Below are positions 40,980-54,707 of a stretch of 64,000 bases of DNA, piece after piece. Origin of the DNA: Cichorium intybus. Lineage: Eukaryota > Streptophyta > Magnoliopsida > Asterales > Asteraceae. The stretch spans positions 84,382,857-84,446,856 of the forward strand of contig CM042017.1 in the NCBI GenBank assembly GCA_023525715.1. Direction: 5' to 3'. The notes under the pieces were generated by a model, which was given only the letters and a program-made list of their open reading frames with translations, had not been told where the DNA came from and did not search any database. Each line of letters begins with the position of its first letter. The stretch's first letter is position 1. A program made the translations under genes and the position numbers.

Positions 40980-43256
40980 ATGAGTTCTTCATCAGATGTT
41001 GGTCCCGATTCTCGGTACTATGATTCGTTAGTGGCCCGCTATGGCTTCCAACCGGAGGACGGTGTAGAGCTTCCGGCTGACGGTGCCATTTTTTCTCTTC
41101 CGCCTGAGGGGAAAATCGGTATGTATTTAAAACACTTCGAGGCCGGTTATCGCTTGCCTACATCGGACTTCTTCATGGAGGTTCTCGATTATTATCACGT
41201 TCATATTCATCAACTGGTCCCTAATGGTGTAAACAAGGTCATCGCGTTCGAACTTCTCTCTAGGGCTGTTCATTTGGAGCCCGATCTGTACGTTTTTCGT
41301 CACTTTTTCCGGTTTACCCGCGCCTCGACCGGAAACAGTTATACTTTCTGCGTTCGTCAAGATCGCCCTACCCTTGTTACCGATCAAAAGGGGACTGCCC
41401 GGAACTGGTCTCAACATTTTATTTGGGTAAATGAGCACCGGGTCGGTGCAATGAAACATCGTGTGGATCCTATCACCGATCGTGCTTTAACTCTCTTCCC
41501 CGCAAAGGAGGCTATTGCAAAGGTTCTCCGGTCTTTTCGTGTGGTTGGTGGGGAATTTCCTGAGTATCTTCTGGCCGGCGCCGGTAGGAGTACTTCGTGG
41601 CGACTTCGGGGCAAGATGCCCGAGTTCTTTGTCATTGTGGATGGTTAGTTCTAGTTCTTGTCAGTGTTGTTTTTGTTTTTCTCCTTCTCCTCTCCCCCTT
41701 TTTTTTTTTAACAAAGCGAGTTTTTGGTGTCTTTTCATCGTTACAGGACGGGAGCATGATATCCGGTTTACCGACGTTTTGGCGAAAAACTATTCCGGGA
41801 GTCTCCAGTATCGGGAGATTCCGTTGATTGATCGGGTGCTTCCCTCACGCGCTTTTCGCCACGAGGCTTTTATTACACGAGCCTCGGCAGTGCAAGAGGA
41901 GGAGAGGCGCAGGGATGTGGGTGCTGGCCCTTTGGTTTTTTCGGCTGTTGACGGGCAGATTGTTGATGCGGGTCCCGGTGGCGAACAGGGTAGTTCTCCC
42001 AGGGCCTTGGTGAAGAGACGTGCGGCGTTGTTTGCCGCTGGCGATAGTTCCGGCAGCGTGGTGTTGCCACGGCGGCTACGTCCTCGCCGTCTGGCTAGTG
42101 GTAGTGGAGCTCCAGGTTTTGTTCCGCCCCAGTCTCCTGTGATTAATATTGTCGACGACGTATCGTAGGCCGGGGACATGGAAACGGACCAGGGCGGGGG
42201 TGCTCGTATCGGTACCCACCCTGTTGTCGAGAATATTACTGGAGAAGGTTCTGGGGAAAGCAATCCTTCATTGCCGGTTGGGCCTCCCCCTCCTCGCCTG
42301 GATTTCGGCGGTTTTAGTCGTCGTGGTGGTACAGCGGTTTTGTGACCCCCTCCTTCAGGTTTTGGGGAAACTGGCCATGTTGCTTCGGCTGGAGTATTTG
42401 TTCCCGGGTGGTCTTTATCAGAGGGTGCACGCCTTTCAAACTACCAAAATGCCCTGGAGTTTACGCAGCATGCGTTTCCTCCGGGTACTCGTTCGGAGAT
42501 GGGGAGTTATTCCCCGGCCGACTTGGTAGGTTCACTCCGGTATGCAGCTGTCCAAAGCGCTTGCTTCTTTGGTGAAAGCGCGAATCGTTTGGAGCAATTG
42601 CTGGCTGCCAACGCTGATCGCCCCTCTCTCCAACAAGAGTTGGATGCTGCTCGCGCTGAGATTGTCAAAAATGAGGATTTGCTGAAAGACCTTCGATCTC
42701 GAGTGGCGTTTTTGCAGGCGGCCGAAAAAGAGGGTGCCCAACTGAAGGAGCAACTGTCTGTGCTTGGACGGGAGAAGGTTGAGCTTCAAAATGCTTTGGC
42801 TGGGTGAAGTCCGAGAACGAGGGTTTGCACATACAACTCGAAAGCGCCGAGAGAGATGCTGCAGAGCGTGACCGAGTTGCTCAGGCTAAGACGCAGGCGC
42901 TGGAGGAGGCGGAGGTGGACCTGTCCTGGCTTTTGACCAACGGTGTTGTAGGTGTTGTTGACCTGGTCATGGAAAGTCGGGATTTTGGGATGGGCGTGCA
43001 TCGTCTTAAGGAGGTGTGTATGGCCGCCGGGCAGGCTCAAGGGTACTCTCGTGCGGTAAAAGACGTGAAGGCGGGCAAGGAGATTGCGGCAGAGGAGGAG
43101 GAGCCCCCACTTGATCTTGGTTAGGAGGTAGATGAAGCGGTGGATGCTTTTATGAATGTTGATTATGCTACGGCCTTCAAACTTGGGGAGCTTGGTGTGC
43201 CCGACCTGAAAGCCTTGCTGGACCCGAATAATGTAGCCGGTCCTTCTCATCCGTAG
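40980..43256 (+). pseudogene. antisense gene of Tat-1 ('putative gypsy type transposon' family)
   Basis: It runs opposite to gag-pol from beside the 3' LTR. Exon 1 is 40980-41643 (ATG at 40980, MSSSSDVGP) and has the family core: RYGFQPEDGVELP, AGYRLPTSDF, HQLVPNGVNKVIAFELL and SWRLRGKMPEFFV. An intron of 103 nt (41644-41746, GT-AG, phase 1) follows, then exon 2 with DVLAKNYSGSLQYREIPLID. The C-terminal third (about 42530-43000) is Leu/Glu/Lys-rich and looks like a coiled coil. The frame is broken by TAG at 42166, TGA at 42343, a frameshift near 42806 and TAG at 43122. The end is TAG at 43254. I recall this family as PF04195, of unknown function. Extra antisense frames are known in Tat-type elements. 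Tat-2 has the same gene with the same intron. Confidence 0.85.
41644..41746 (+). other. intron of the Tat-1 antisense gene
   Basis: Donor GTTAGT and acceptor TTACAG with a T-rich tract before it (41699-41709). Phase 1, directly after the KMPEFFV motif, equivalent to 52026-52124 in Tat-2. Confidence 0.8.
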
Positions 43257-43574
43257 CAGGTATTTGTTATCATGTTTGCTTGTGTTTGGTGCTACTTCGT
43301 TATGAAACAATGGTTGTAAGGCCCTTCTGAGGCCATTTGGACAGTATTTTTGTTTTTGTTTTGTAAGGCTTACGGGCCAGGACAACGTTGTTTGGTTGTT
43401 TATGCATGATGTGGGCCTGATGGCCGTCGTAAACTCTTTTCCTTTTCATGTGGTTGTTTGAGTTTATTGTTATCGGACGAAATTGAAATGGATGATTGAT
43501 TAGGTTTCATCCATGGCCCTCATTTTGGCTGCAATCGGAAATGTGCGCTGGCAGGTTTCTTCCAAGGTGGCCAA

Positions 43575-44260
43575 CTTGGGTGAACTTTGGTGAGACTAGG
43601 ACCCAAAGTCGCTAAACCTGCTGGGGAGTATTTCACCCTTTAGGTCTGTAAGACTTAAGACTGGCAGTTACTAGGTCTTTTTTAGAATGTTTCATCTAGG
43701 TGACCTTGCTGGGACCAGGGGTCACTGAGCCTACTGGGGTGTATTGCACCATTAAGGTTTTTAAGACTAGGACCGGGAGTCGCTGAGCCTTCTTCAGGGT
43801 GTTTCACCTGGATAACCTTGCTGGGACTAGGACCAGGAGTCGCTGAGTCCGCTAGGGAGTATTTCGCCTTTAAGGTTTTTAAGACTAGGACCAGTAGTCG
43901 CTGAGCCTTCTTCAGGGTGTTTCACCTGGATAACCTTGCTAAGACTAGGACCAGGAGTTGCTGAGTCCGCCAGGGAGTATTTCACCCTTAAGGTTTTTAA
44001 GACTAGGACCAGGTGTCGCTGAGCCTTCTTCAGGGTGTTTCACCTGGATAACCTTGCTAAGACTAGGACCAGGAGTCGCTGAGTCCGCTAGGGAGTATTT
44101 CACCCTTAAGGTTTTTAAGACTAGGACCAGGAGTCGCTGAGCCTTCTTCAGGGTGTTTCACCTGGATAACCTTGCTAAGACTAGGACCAGGAGTCGCTGA
44201 GTCCGCTAGGGAGTATTTCACCCTTAAGGTTTTTAAGACTTAGGACCAGGAGTCACTAAG
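43575..44260. repeat. 118-bp tandem array of Tat-1
   Basis: ACCTTGCT words recur at 43703, 43815, 43933, 44051 and 44169; the last three spacings are exactly 118 bp. Each unit carries two GACTAGGACCAGGAGTCGCT modules with different sequence between them. A more diverged copy lies upstream at about 43575-43700. The array sits between the 3' ends of the antisense gene and of pol. Confidence 0.95.
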
Positions 44261-44397
44261 TTTTCATTGACATTTTATTCATTTGTAACATGCATAAGCG
44301 AAAACGACATTTTTCATTCATTACTTTGCTCATATGGCGGTTACAATTTTGGATGTTGTGCACGGGTGTCGGTAGTCGAGTTTATCCGGTAGCTTTC

Positions 44398-47300
44398 CTA
44401 GTAGTGGAACTGTTTGAGCTTCTGGACGTTCCATGTTCGTGGTATCGCTCTGCCTTCCAAAGTTTCTAGGATGTAGCATCCTTTTGGGTTGGCCTCTGTG
44501 ACTCTGTATGGGCCCTCCCATGTCGGGCCAAGTTTGCCTCGGGGTTCGGCGTGACTTGCTTCATTTTTTCAGAGAACCAAGTCGCCTACTCCAAAACGTT
44601 TTTCTCTCACCCGCATGTTGTAGTACTTCTCTGTCGCTGCCTTGTAACATGCCTGCCGTATGTTGGCTAATTCTCGCTTTTCCTCTAGGATGTCTAAGTT
44701 AAGACGGAGGTCCTGGTTGTTCTTTTCTTCTGTGAATTCAGTGGTGCGTAGGCTGCCTACAAAGATTTCTGGTGGCAGGACAGCTTCCGTGCCATACGTC
44801 AGTTTAAATGGGGTTTCGTTTGTGGACGTTCGTGGAGTGGTGCGGTATGACCAAAGTACCGTGGGTAATTCTTCCACCTAGCAACCTTTCGCTTTCCCTA
44901 ATCGTTTCTTTAGTCCCATTACCAAGGTTCTGTTGGACACTTCAGTTTGGCCGTTGGCTTGGGGATGTGCAACGGACATGAACTTTCGTTTGATCAGCCT
45001 TTCTGCGCACCAAGTACGGAATGGATCTTCTGCGAATTGTAGGCCGTTATCACTGACTAGGACTTTGGGGGTACCGAATCTGGTTAGTATATTCTTCCAC
45101 ATGAATTTAATCATGTTCCGTCCCGTTATTGAGGCGACGGCCTCTGCTTCAATCCACTTGGTGAAGTAATCTACCGCAACTATGAGAAACTTCACTCGGC
45201 CAGGTGCTTCTGGAAACGGACCTACTATATCGATGCCCCATTGATAGAAAGGCCATGGGCTTGATATGCTGGTCATAGGGGCGGCTGGCAAGTGATAGAG
45301 TGGCGAAAAAGTTTGGCATGCGATGCATTTCCTTGTTACTTCCTTTGCGTCTGAGTGGATTTCTGGCCAGTATACCCCCGCTCTAAGAGTTTTTCCCGTG
45401 AGTGCTCTGGCGCCTTCGTGCGCTCCAGCTTCGCCCGCGTGTATTTCTTCCAATAACGCCTTGCCTTCTTCCGCGGTGATGCATTTTAGCCAAGGCTCTA
45501 GGTGTCCTCGTCTGTATAATGTGTCATTTTGTATTGCGTATTGGGGGGCTTTCACTTTGATCTTTCGTGCTTCAGCGTCGTCTGTTGGTAGAAGGCCTTG
45601 CATCAGGTAGTCGGTCAAAGGCGTCATCCATGTAGTGGTAGTCGTGCTGATTGGCGCTATTTTATGGCCGTCAATGTTTCTTTCTTTCAGGACTTCCAAC
45701 AGGACTTCCTTGGATAAATGATCGAATGCAGCGGATGCTAATTTGCTCAGCGCGTCGGCTTTTCTGTTGGTTGAGCGTGGGATTTGTTTGACTACGAAAC
45801 TTTCCATCGCGGCTGCTATCCTATTCACTTCCTCTGCGTATTTCTTCATCCGTTAGTCTTTTAGTTCGTAAACCCCGTTGATTTGGTTTGCCACCAACAA
45901 AGAATCGCTATGCGCTAGGAGGTGCTTCACCCCGTTCTCCCTCGCGAGTCGCATTCCGGCGAGCAGTGCCTCGTATTCTGCTTCATTGTTCGACGTTTGG
46001 AAGTCGAATCTGAGTACATAGGTTATTTCTTTGCCTTCTGGGCTTGTCAGCACTAGGCGTGCTCCCGAGCCTTCTTTGCTGGCTGCCCCATCCGTGTGGA
46101 GCATCCAAGTTTCTGGATGTGCACCTGGTTCTTGTTTTGTAGATTGACTTTTTGCTGCTTCTTCTTCCTTTGGTATTTCTGCCAGAAAATCCGCCAGAGC
46201 CTGGCCCTTGATGCTTGTTCTTGGTTTATATTCGATGTCGTGTTCCCCTAGTTCGATGGCCCATTTGGCTAGGCGGCCTGACTTCTCTGGTTTCAGTAGT
46301 ATTTGGCGGATCGGTTGGCTTGTCAACACCTCGACGTGGTGAGCCTGGAAATATCGCCTCAGCCGGCGCGCTGCATAGATTAATGCTAGGACTAACTTCT
46401 CTAATTTCGGGTAACGTAGCTCTGGGCCCTGAAGCGCACTAACGAAGTACACCGGTCTCTGTTGGCGTTCCCTTTCCACGGCTAAAACTGCACTTATCGC
46501 TTCTGGCGACGCTGCCAAATACATGGATAACTTTTCTCCAGGGACTGGACATGCTAGTGTAGGCAATGATTTTATTGCTTCCTTTAAATGGACCAAGGCG
46601 GATTCTGCCTCTCCCGTCCATTTAAAATTGTTTTTGTCGACGCATCCTTTCAGCGTGTTAAACAATAGAAGGGCTATTTCTGCCGACTTTGCTACGAAGC
46701 GTCTGAAAGCTGTGAGTTTCCCGTTTAATCTCTGTATTTCCCGTAAGCTCGCTGGTGACTTCATCCCGACGAAGTCTTTGATCTTTTCTGGGTTTGGTTG
46801 GATGCCCTCTCGCGTGACGTAGTTGCCCAGAAACTTTCCTTCTTCTACGCCAAAGGTGCACTTGGCTGGATTGAGTTTCATTTGTATTTTGGAAAGTGTT
46901 TTAAGAGTTTCTTCAATGTCTTGCAGCAAGGATTGTTCTGCTCGGCTCTTTATAACCATGTCGTCGACATATACTTCTACGTTTCTTCCGATTTGATCTT
47001 TGAATACCTTATCAACAAGCCTTTGGTATGTTGCCCCAGCGTTCTTCAGACCGAACGGCATTTTCTGGTAGCAGAAGGTGCCGTGATCCGTATAAAAGGC
47101 TGTCTTATCTTCGTCTTCTTTCCGCATGAGAATCTGGTGGTAGCCCTTGTAGGCGTCTAAGAAACATTTCCACTTAAAACACTCCAACGATTCTACTTTC
47201 TGGTCTATCTCGGGGAGTGGATAACAATCTTTCGGGCATGCCTTGTTTAAATCGGTGTAGTCAATGCACATTCTCCAGCTTCCATCACTTTTCCGGACCA

Positions 47301-47985
47301 TGACTGGGTTGGCGATCCACGTTGGGAAGAATGCTTCGCGAACAATGCCGGCCTCTACTAACTTGGAGACTTCTGCGTTGATGGCGTTGTTGCGTTCTCC
47401 TGCTTGGCCACGACGTTTCTGCTTAACAATGTTGCTTCCTGGTGCTACATTGAGATTGTGCTCGATGATCTCTCTTTCTACTCCTACCATATCCGCTGGC
47501 TCCCAGGCAAACACGTGCTTATATTTTTTGAGTAGTGATATTACATCTTTTTGTAACTCGGGTGGTAATTTGCTGCCAACTTGTATTTTTTGGTCCGGGT
47601 AATCATGGTGAATTATTTCTCTGCTTTCTTTAGGTTCATCTCTTGGGCGCTTCCGTTTTCCGTCGATGTCTGTGGGTAACATTATCTGGTAGCATTTGAG
47701 CGTCTTTTGTGGAGTTGCCAGGACGGTGGCTATGCCGCTATCCGTCGGGAACTTGATTATGCCATGTAGTGTCGATGCAACAATGCCGAAGTATAGCGCT
47801 GCTGGTCTTCCCAGGATGATGTTGTGTTCCGATGGTGCCCGCACTACCGTGAATTCGAGCGTAACAGTCTTCTTTCGTTGGTCATCTTCTATCGTGATTG
47901 GTAGGTAGATCATTCCAGTTGGTACGATGCTGTGTCCTGTGAAGCCGGTTAAATTTCCTGCTGGGGGCGCAAGTCTGCCCTCCAT
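44398..47985 (-). pseudogene. Tat-1 pol: protease tail, RT, RNase H, second RNase H, integrase
   Basis: A 710-codon open stretch (47985-45853) has the protease tail, RT (MCIDYTDLNKACPKDCYPLP; YVDD at about 46961-46972), the ordinary RNase H and a second RNase H (HTDGAASKEGSGA, about 46060-46110; SNNEAEYEALLAG). A stop at 45853-45855 follows. The next stretch (45849-44878) is integrase with D in GIDIVGPF (about 45230), D in SDNGLQF (about 45045) and E in GQTEVSNRT (about 44940). A TAG at 44878 replaces the Trp of the WVEELP block, and another stop lies at 44569. The reading continues to the natural end IPRTWNVQKLKQFHY at 44398. Two adjacent RNase H domains place it in Tat. Confidence 0.93.
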
Positions 47986-49689
47986 TCTCGTGGCAGCTGG
48001 CGGAAGCAGTATTTAAACATGATATCTGCTGCGCTGCCGCTATCAATGTGTACGCGATGGATGACTATGTCACGAACTCTGGCCTGGATGATGAGTGGGT
48101 CATCTCCATTCCATCCGTCTGGCTTTCTGTCTCTACTGGAAAATGATATTTGTTGTTCGTCAATGTCTGGGGTCTGCTCTCGCGCTCTTCGATGGTGTTT
48201 ATGTATCACTAGAATCTCTGGCCCCTTTTTTGGCGCGTCCTTGTTTTTCGCTGGTGTGTCGTTTCTATCGTTCTTTGGGCGAATTGACTTGGCTATGTCG
48301 TTTAGGTTTCCTCGTTGTATTCTCTGGTCAAGTTCTTTCTTCAGCACGGCGCATTCTGCTGTGTCATGCCCGTAGCACTTGTGGAACTCGCAGTACTTAG
48401 ATTGATCTCTCGGGCGTTCTGGCGTTTTCCTTGTTGGCTTGCTTTTTACTGTGACAGCCAGAACGTCCGTCCGCCTATATCTCCTGTCATCTCTGTAGTG
48501 GTTGTTATAGGGTTTTGGAGGTTTACCTCTTCTGAATGGTTGTCGTCTATCACTAGGATACTGTAGGTGGCCTTCCCTGGATTTTGATGAGGAAGTAGAT
48601 GCGGCTTTTAGGTATGCTTCTTTGGCGGCCGTGCCCTCTTCCTGTCGTAGGAAACGTTCTAATCGCTCCTTCATCTCCTGGTGAGTGGCTGGTGGTTTTC
48701 CTAAAAATTTCGTTGATAATGGACCTGACAGTAAGCCATGTGTGAAAGCTCCAGTCACCAGGTTGTCATTTTGCCGTGGTACATTCAGCGTTGCTTCATT
48801 GAATCGTTTAAAATAGGCTCTAACCGTTTCACCCTCCAGTTGCTTGCAGCCAATGATCTCTCGAATATCCCCTCTATATTTACGCAGTTGCATGAAGTTT
48901 GAGAGGAACTGTTCTTTGAGCTCGGTAAAGTTTCTGATGCTGCTTGGCGCGAGACTTTTGAACCATGCGCCTGCGTTCCCGTTTAGCGTCGTCAGGAAGT
49001 GCGTACACCAGAAGCGTTCGTCCAACTTCAGCGATTGCATATGCCATTCGTACGTGTCGATATGGCTATCTGGGGAGGTGGTTCCGTTATAAGTTTTCAA
49101 GTGTGGTAGCTTGGCTGTGTTTGGCATGTCGTACTCGTGTATTTCTTTGACGAACGGGGACTTGTGTGCTAGGGGGGGAGTAAGCTTGTGTTGTTTGTTG
49201 TTTGGATGGGGATGTGACGGTTTGGTACATCATTGGTTGGGTGTAGAACAGAGGGAGTGCACTGGTCGGTATGCCTCCCAAGGATGAAACGGGTGTGTTT
49301 ACTGGTGTGGGGATTGTTATTGGCCCTCCCGGTGATGGTGTTGTCGTAAAACTTGTGAACAACGGTGCTACGGTTGGTTGGGATGGCTGGAAGAAAGATG
49401 TGGGTGAGGGAGTGAACATTGGTAGTCCCGTTGAGGGTTGAAATGGTGTGAATGGGTAGCTAAACGGTATGTATGGTTGCGGCGTACTTAAGGGTATGGG
49501 TGTTACAGTGTGTTGAAATGCCGACGAAGGAACTGGTGTTTGGGGAATCAAGGGAGGTGCAAGAGGGTTGGTTCTTGGTGGCGACGGTGTTGTTGGTAAT
49601 GTTTCTGTCAGTATTGGGCCCAAAGGTGGCATTGGACGTATGGGGCTTCTGGGGTTGTTACCATCGCTTGTTTGTCCTTCAGTCGTCAT
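47949..49689 (-). pseudogene. Tat-1 gag and protease start
   Basis: Begins MTTEGQTSDGNNP (ATG at 49689), 39 bases inside the primer site. A Pro/Thr-rich N-terminal region of about 180 residues is followed by the retrotransposon gag domain (DTYEWHMQSLKLDERFWC, GAWFKSLAPSSI, FMQLRKYRGD) and a Cys/His block (CEFHKCYGHDTAEC, about 48370). The protease motif IDSGSAAD is at about 48044. Frameshifts lie near 49140 and near 47970, where the frame passes to pol. Confidence 0.92.
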
Positions 49690-49727
49690 TGCCGGAGATT
49701 AAAATGGTGGTTTCTCGTTGCGTATCA

Positions 49728-49744
49728 CTACACGGATGGCGCCA
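49728..49744 (-). promoter_or_regulatory. primer binding site of Tat-1
   Basis: On the minus strand TGGCGCCATCCGTGTAG, one base from the 5' LTR. The TGGCGCC core is usual for Athila/Tat elements; the tRNA is not assigned. Confidence 0.85.
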
Positions 49745-49745
49745 A

Positions 49746-51115
<1,370 letters not shown>

Positions 51116-51128
51116 AGTCCCCCCAGTC
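51116..51128 (-). promoter_or_regulatory. polypurine tract of Tat-2
   Basis: AGTCCCCCCAGTC on the plus strand is GACTGGGGGGACT on the minus strand. Confidence 0.85.
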
Positions 51129-51368
51129 TAATAGTCGAGATAGACGCGTGCTAGCTCTGACGTTCTAGACTTTAGGTAATCGGTGGTTCACTTTTGGCTG
51201 AGTGGGTCCGTATTTATTGCTGACATGATGTGTCAGTTTCCATCATTAGCGATTTTCGAGTTTCCCGCTTCTTATCCCTATTCCTTCGATTAGGGTTTTC
51301 TACTTTCTTCTACTACATTCTCGTTCTCCTCTGCCTTTTTGCTCTTTCTCTTTCGCTATACTGAAGCA

Positions 51369-53688
51369 ATGGCCGCGGTTGTTGAACAAGAGATTACCGA
51401 TGAGCTTTACGGTCCCCTTGTGGAAAAGTACGGTTTCCAACCCGAGGATGGTGTTCTAATTCCTTCTGAAAATGCCATCTTCTCTTTCCCCCCTAGGGAA
51501 AAACTGGGGTTTATTTGAAGACTTTCGACGCCGGTTATCGTCTTCCGACGTCGGATTTCATGGAGGAAGTACTCCGACGGAACCATGTTGGCCTGCATCA
51601 GTTGACCCCAAATTCTGTGAACAAGATTTTCGCTTTCGAGCTACTGTGTCATTCACAGGGTATAGTCCCTGATTTCTTTATCTTTAAGCACTACTTCAGG
51701 TTTGCAGCGGTTGGCGATAACTACGCTTTCTACCGGAGGACTAGTGTGCATACCCTGGTGCCTGAGCCCAAGTACTCCCCCAAAAATTAGCAAGATCATT
51801 GGTTGTGGGTGAACGCGTCTCGAGTTGGAACCATTTATCACTGCCCGGGTACGGCGTCCGATACGATTCTGAAACTATACCCTCACCAGGAGGCGGTAGT
51901 GAAGATCCTAAATAGCTTTCTGGTGGCCGCCGATGAATTTCCGGAGCATATTTTGGCCGGAGGGGGAATGAGTACTGCCTGGAGGATGCGAGGTAAAATG
52001 CCGGAATTTTTCGTTGTTCAAAAAGGTACATCTTTGTGCTTTCTTTTTAGTTCGCCTGTGCTCATCTTGATGTTTTCTTCTTTGCCCCCCTTTTTGTTAA
52101 GGAAAGTGTTGATTCCATATGTAGGTGGTCCTCGTAAGGTTCGCTTTGAAGAGGTTCTTTCGAAGAGTTCGAAAGAGAAATACCAGTATCGTGAGGTAGA
52201 TTTGGTTGACGAAGTACCGCCGTCGTTTGTTTTCCGTAATCCAGAAACCGTCGCTCGTATCGAAAATATTAGGGGGGGGAAAGGTCGAGAAAAGATCAGT
52301 CTGGCGAGGTTCCTTTAATTGATGCTAAGGTGGAGGGTTTGTCGACAGGGGATGGTGGGAAATCGCATGAACTTGTTGTGGATAGTAAGGAGGGCATTAT
52401 TGAAGAGGCATCCAAAATGTTAAGTAAGAGGAAGGTTCCTTGGGATACAGTGGAGGGATCGGAGAGTTCTAGGGATACTCGACTAATCAGACGTGTAAGT
52501 CGTCGTAGATTGTTGAATCGGTTGAAAGAAGACGACCTTGGGGTTATTGACATTCCCGATGATGATGCTCCAAAGGATTCCAAATTGATTCCTGAGTCTG
52601 GCACTGTTGGCGGCACATGTAAGGGTAAAGAAAAGATTGGTGAAGAAGTGAAGGTTTCTAGGTCTGAGGGTACACAAGGTCTGGGTAAAAAGGGTGATGC
52701 TGGTGTTGAGTTTGAAAATGTTGGTTGTGAAAGTATGGGCGGATTTGAAGTTGATGATGATGAGGGTGTCAGTTCTGGGAAAGGTGTCGACACGTTGGGG
52801 ACGCATGTCTGGAAGGATTATTCATCTCTGCCATTCGTTCCAGATTGGAAATTGCTGAATGGGTCTCGCCTATCTTCGAGAGAAACGGCTATTGATTTTG
52901 CCTTACATGCCTTTCCTCCTGCTGCAGATTCAGAAATGGAAGATTTTACGCATGATGGCTTGGTGAGTACACTGAGGTTTGCATCTACTCAGTCGGCGTA
53001 TTACTTGGCAGCTGCTGCGAAACGCATCGAGCACTTAGCCAACTCCTCCAAAACGCATGAGTCGTTTAAATTGGAAGCCCGGAAGGCTGCAGCGGAGAAT
53101 GCGCGTTTACGCGGGGAAGTGGAGGAGTTGAAAGAGCAAATGGCTGTGTTGGAGAAAGCGTCCCGCGAATTCGATCTGAAGTATGAGCTCTTAATGTCAG
53201 AAAAAATGTCTGTTGAGGAGCAGCTTGCTGGCACCCAGGAGCGTTTGGACAAGGTGACTGAGGAAAACGAGGTACTGATGATTCGTACAGAAAGTTTTGA
53301 TACAGGTATGTGCGAGAAAGAACGTATGCTGGAGGAGGGAGTTGCAGCTTTGGCCAAGGTGGAAGGAGACTTGAAGTGGGTTGTTGAAGAAGGTATGGTC
53401 AGGGTTGTGGAGAAGGTCTTCATGATTCCGGAGTTAATCCACAGTGTGAACCGCATCAGGCGTACTAGTTATGTTGCAGGTGAGGACGCTGGCCGCCGTG
53501 CCTTGCGCCAAGAGCTTAATATTGGGGGTCCGGACGTGGAGGAGGGCAGTTCGTCCTCCAGCTATGCTCATGAAGTGAATGATGCCATGGAGGAGTTCGC
53601 AACGTTGGATTACGCTGGGTTACTTCGTTTGGGCCAGTTGAGTGTTGGAGAATTGAAGGAGCTGTTGCGGGTCGAAGCCGACGAGTAG
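51369..53688 (+). pseudogene. antisense gene of Tat-2, nearly intact
   Basis: It begins MAAVVEQEITDELYG at 51369. Exon 1 (to 52025) has KYGFQPEDGVLIP, AGYRLPTSDFMEEVL, NSVNKIFAFELL and RMRGKMPEFFVV. The intron is 52026-52124 (99 nt, GTACAT to TGTAG, phase 1), and exon 2 opens GPRKVRFEEVLSK. From 52330 to 53688 the frame is open for 452 codons: an acidic stretch, SLPFVPDW, then a long predicted coiled coil (about 53030-53330) and the C-terminus GQLSVGELKELLRVEADE. Three defects are seen: a missing G in a run near 51508, TAG at 51788 in place of Trp, and a frameshift at the G-run 52272-52279. Two of them are homopolymer indels and could be assembly errors. Function unknown. Confidence 0.87.
52026..52124 (+). 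other. intron of the Tat-2 antisense gene
   Basis: Same location and phase as in Tat-1 although the intron sequences differ. Splicing joins KMPEFFVVQK to GGPRKVRFEE. Confidence 0.8.
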
Positions 53689-54012
53689 GGTATGTTTGTT
53701 TGGTTTGTGCAAATGATGGTTGTTGTTTGAACAAAATGTTGTACATGTTGCTTTCTTTTTCTGTGTGTTTGTTCGTAGATAATGTTGCATCGCTTTACTC
53801 TTTTGGTCTCTAGCGAGTTGTTGTTGCTCGTGGTTTGCAAAACAATTTTTGTTTTGAAATGTTCGTTGATAGTTAGCCACGAGTATCTAGATTTGGTTGT
53901 TATGGTATTTTGAGTATAATTGCGTATCTCTCTTTGTAGCAAATATATTGTTTGGCTTTGTAAATTTTGCGGTGATGATTGCTACTTTTTAACCATAGTT
54001 TTGATTTCAACT

Positions 54013-54510
54013 GGTGTGGTACATAGCCACATTTTGTGTTGTATGGCCACAAATGTTAAGTTTGGACTTAATGGGTGTGGTGCTCAGCCACAAACGTTGA
54101 ATTTTGGCTTAATTGGTGTGGTGCTCGGCCACAACGTTAAGTTTCGACTTAATGAGTGTGGTGTTCGGCCACAAACGTTGAGTTTTGGCTTAATTGGTGT
54201 GGTGCGCGGCCACAACGTTAAGTTTCGACTTAATGAGTGTGGTGCTCAGCCACAAACGATGAGTTTTGGCTTAATTGGTGTGGTGCTCGGCCACAACGTT
54301 AAGTTTCGACTTAATGAGTGTGGTGCTCGGCCACAAACGTTGAGTTTTGGCTTAATTGGTGTGGTGCTTGGCCACAACGTTAAGTTTCGACTTAATGAGT
54401 GTGGTGCTCGGCCACAAACGTTGAGTTTTGGCTTAATTGGTGTGGTGCTCGGCCACAACGTTAAGTTTCGACTTAATGAGTGTGGTGCTCGGCCACAAAC
54501 GTTGAGTTTT
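54013..54510. repeat. 81-bp tandem array of Tat-2
   Basis: GGCCACAACGTTAAG recurs every 81 bp (for example 54128 and 54209). Each unit is two related halves of about 41 and 40 bp, both starting GTGTGGTGCTCGGCCACAA. About six units. Since 81 is a multiple of three, one frame stays open through the array; that is not taken as a gene. It occupies the same place as the unrelated 118-bp array in Tat-1. Confidence 0.95.
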
Positions 54511-54707
54511 GTATTACGATTAGCATTTGCGGGTTGGGTGATCAGTCCAACCCATCTATCGTTTGTTTGGGAAACACATGTTGAAATAGAGAGTGCTTTT
54601 GCTTTGAAATAAAGACATATATTAATTTTCGGAGACTGGCTCCTTGCGAGAATTTAGTCATACATATTCAGTAGTTTTTGGATTGCGACTGTTCGAATGC
54701 AATGTTT

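Noticed and set aside
44508..49150. Many plus-strand frames opposite Tat-1 gag-pol
   Set aside because: They are shadows of the minus-strand coding sequence. Unlike the antisense gene at 40980-43256 they have no conserved counterpart motif or splice site.
53920..54612. 230-codon plus-strand frame with 27-residue repeats (GVVLGHNVKFRLNEC)
   Set aside because: The 81-bp unit happens to be divisible by three and stop-free. The region follows the stop of the antisense gene and equals the non-coding array position in Tat-1.
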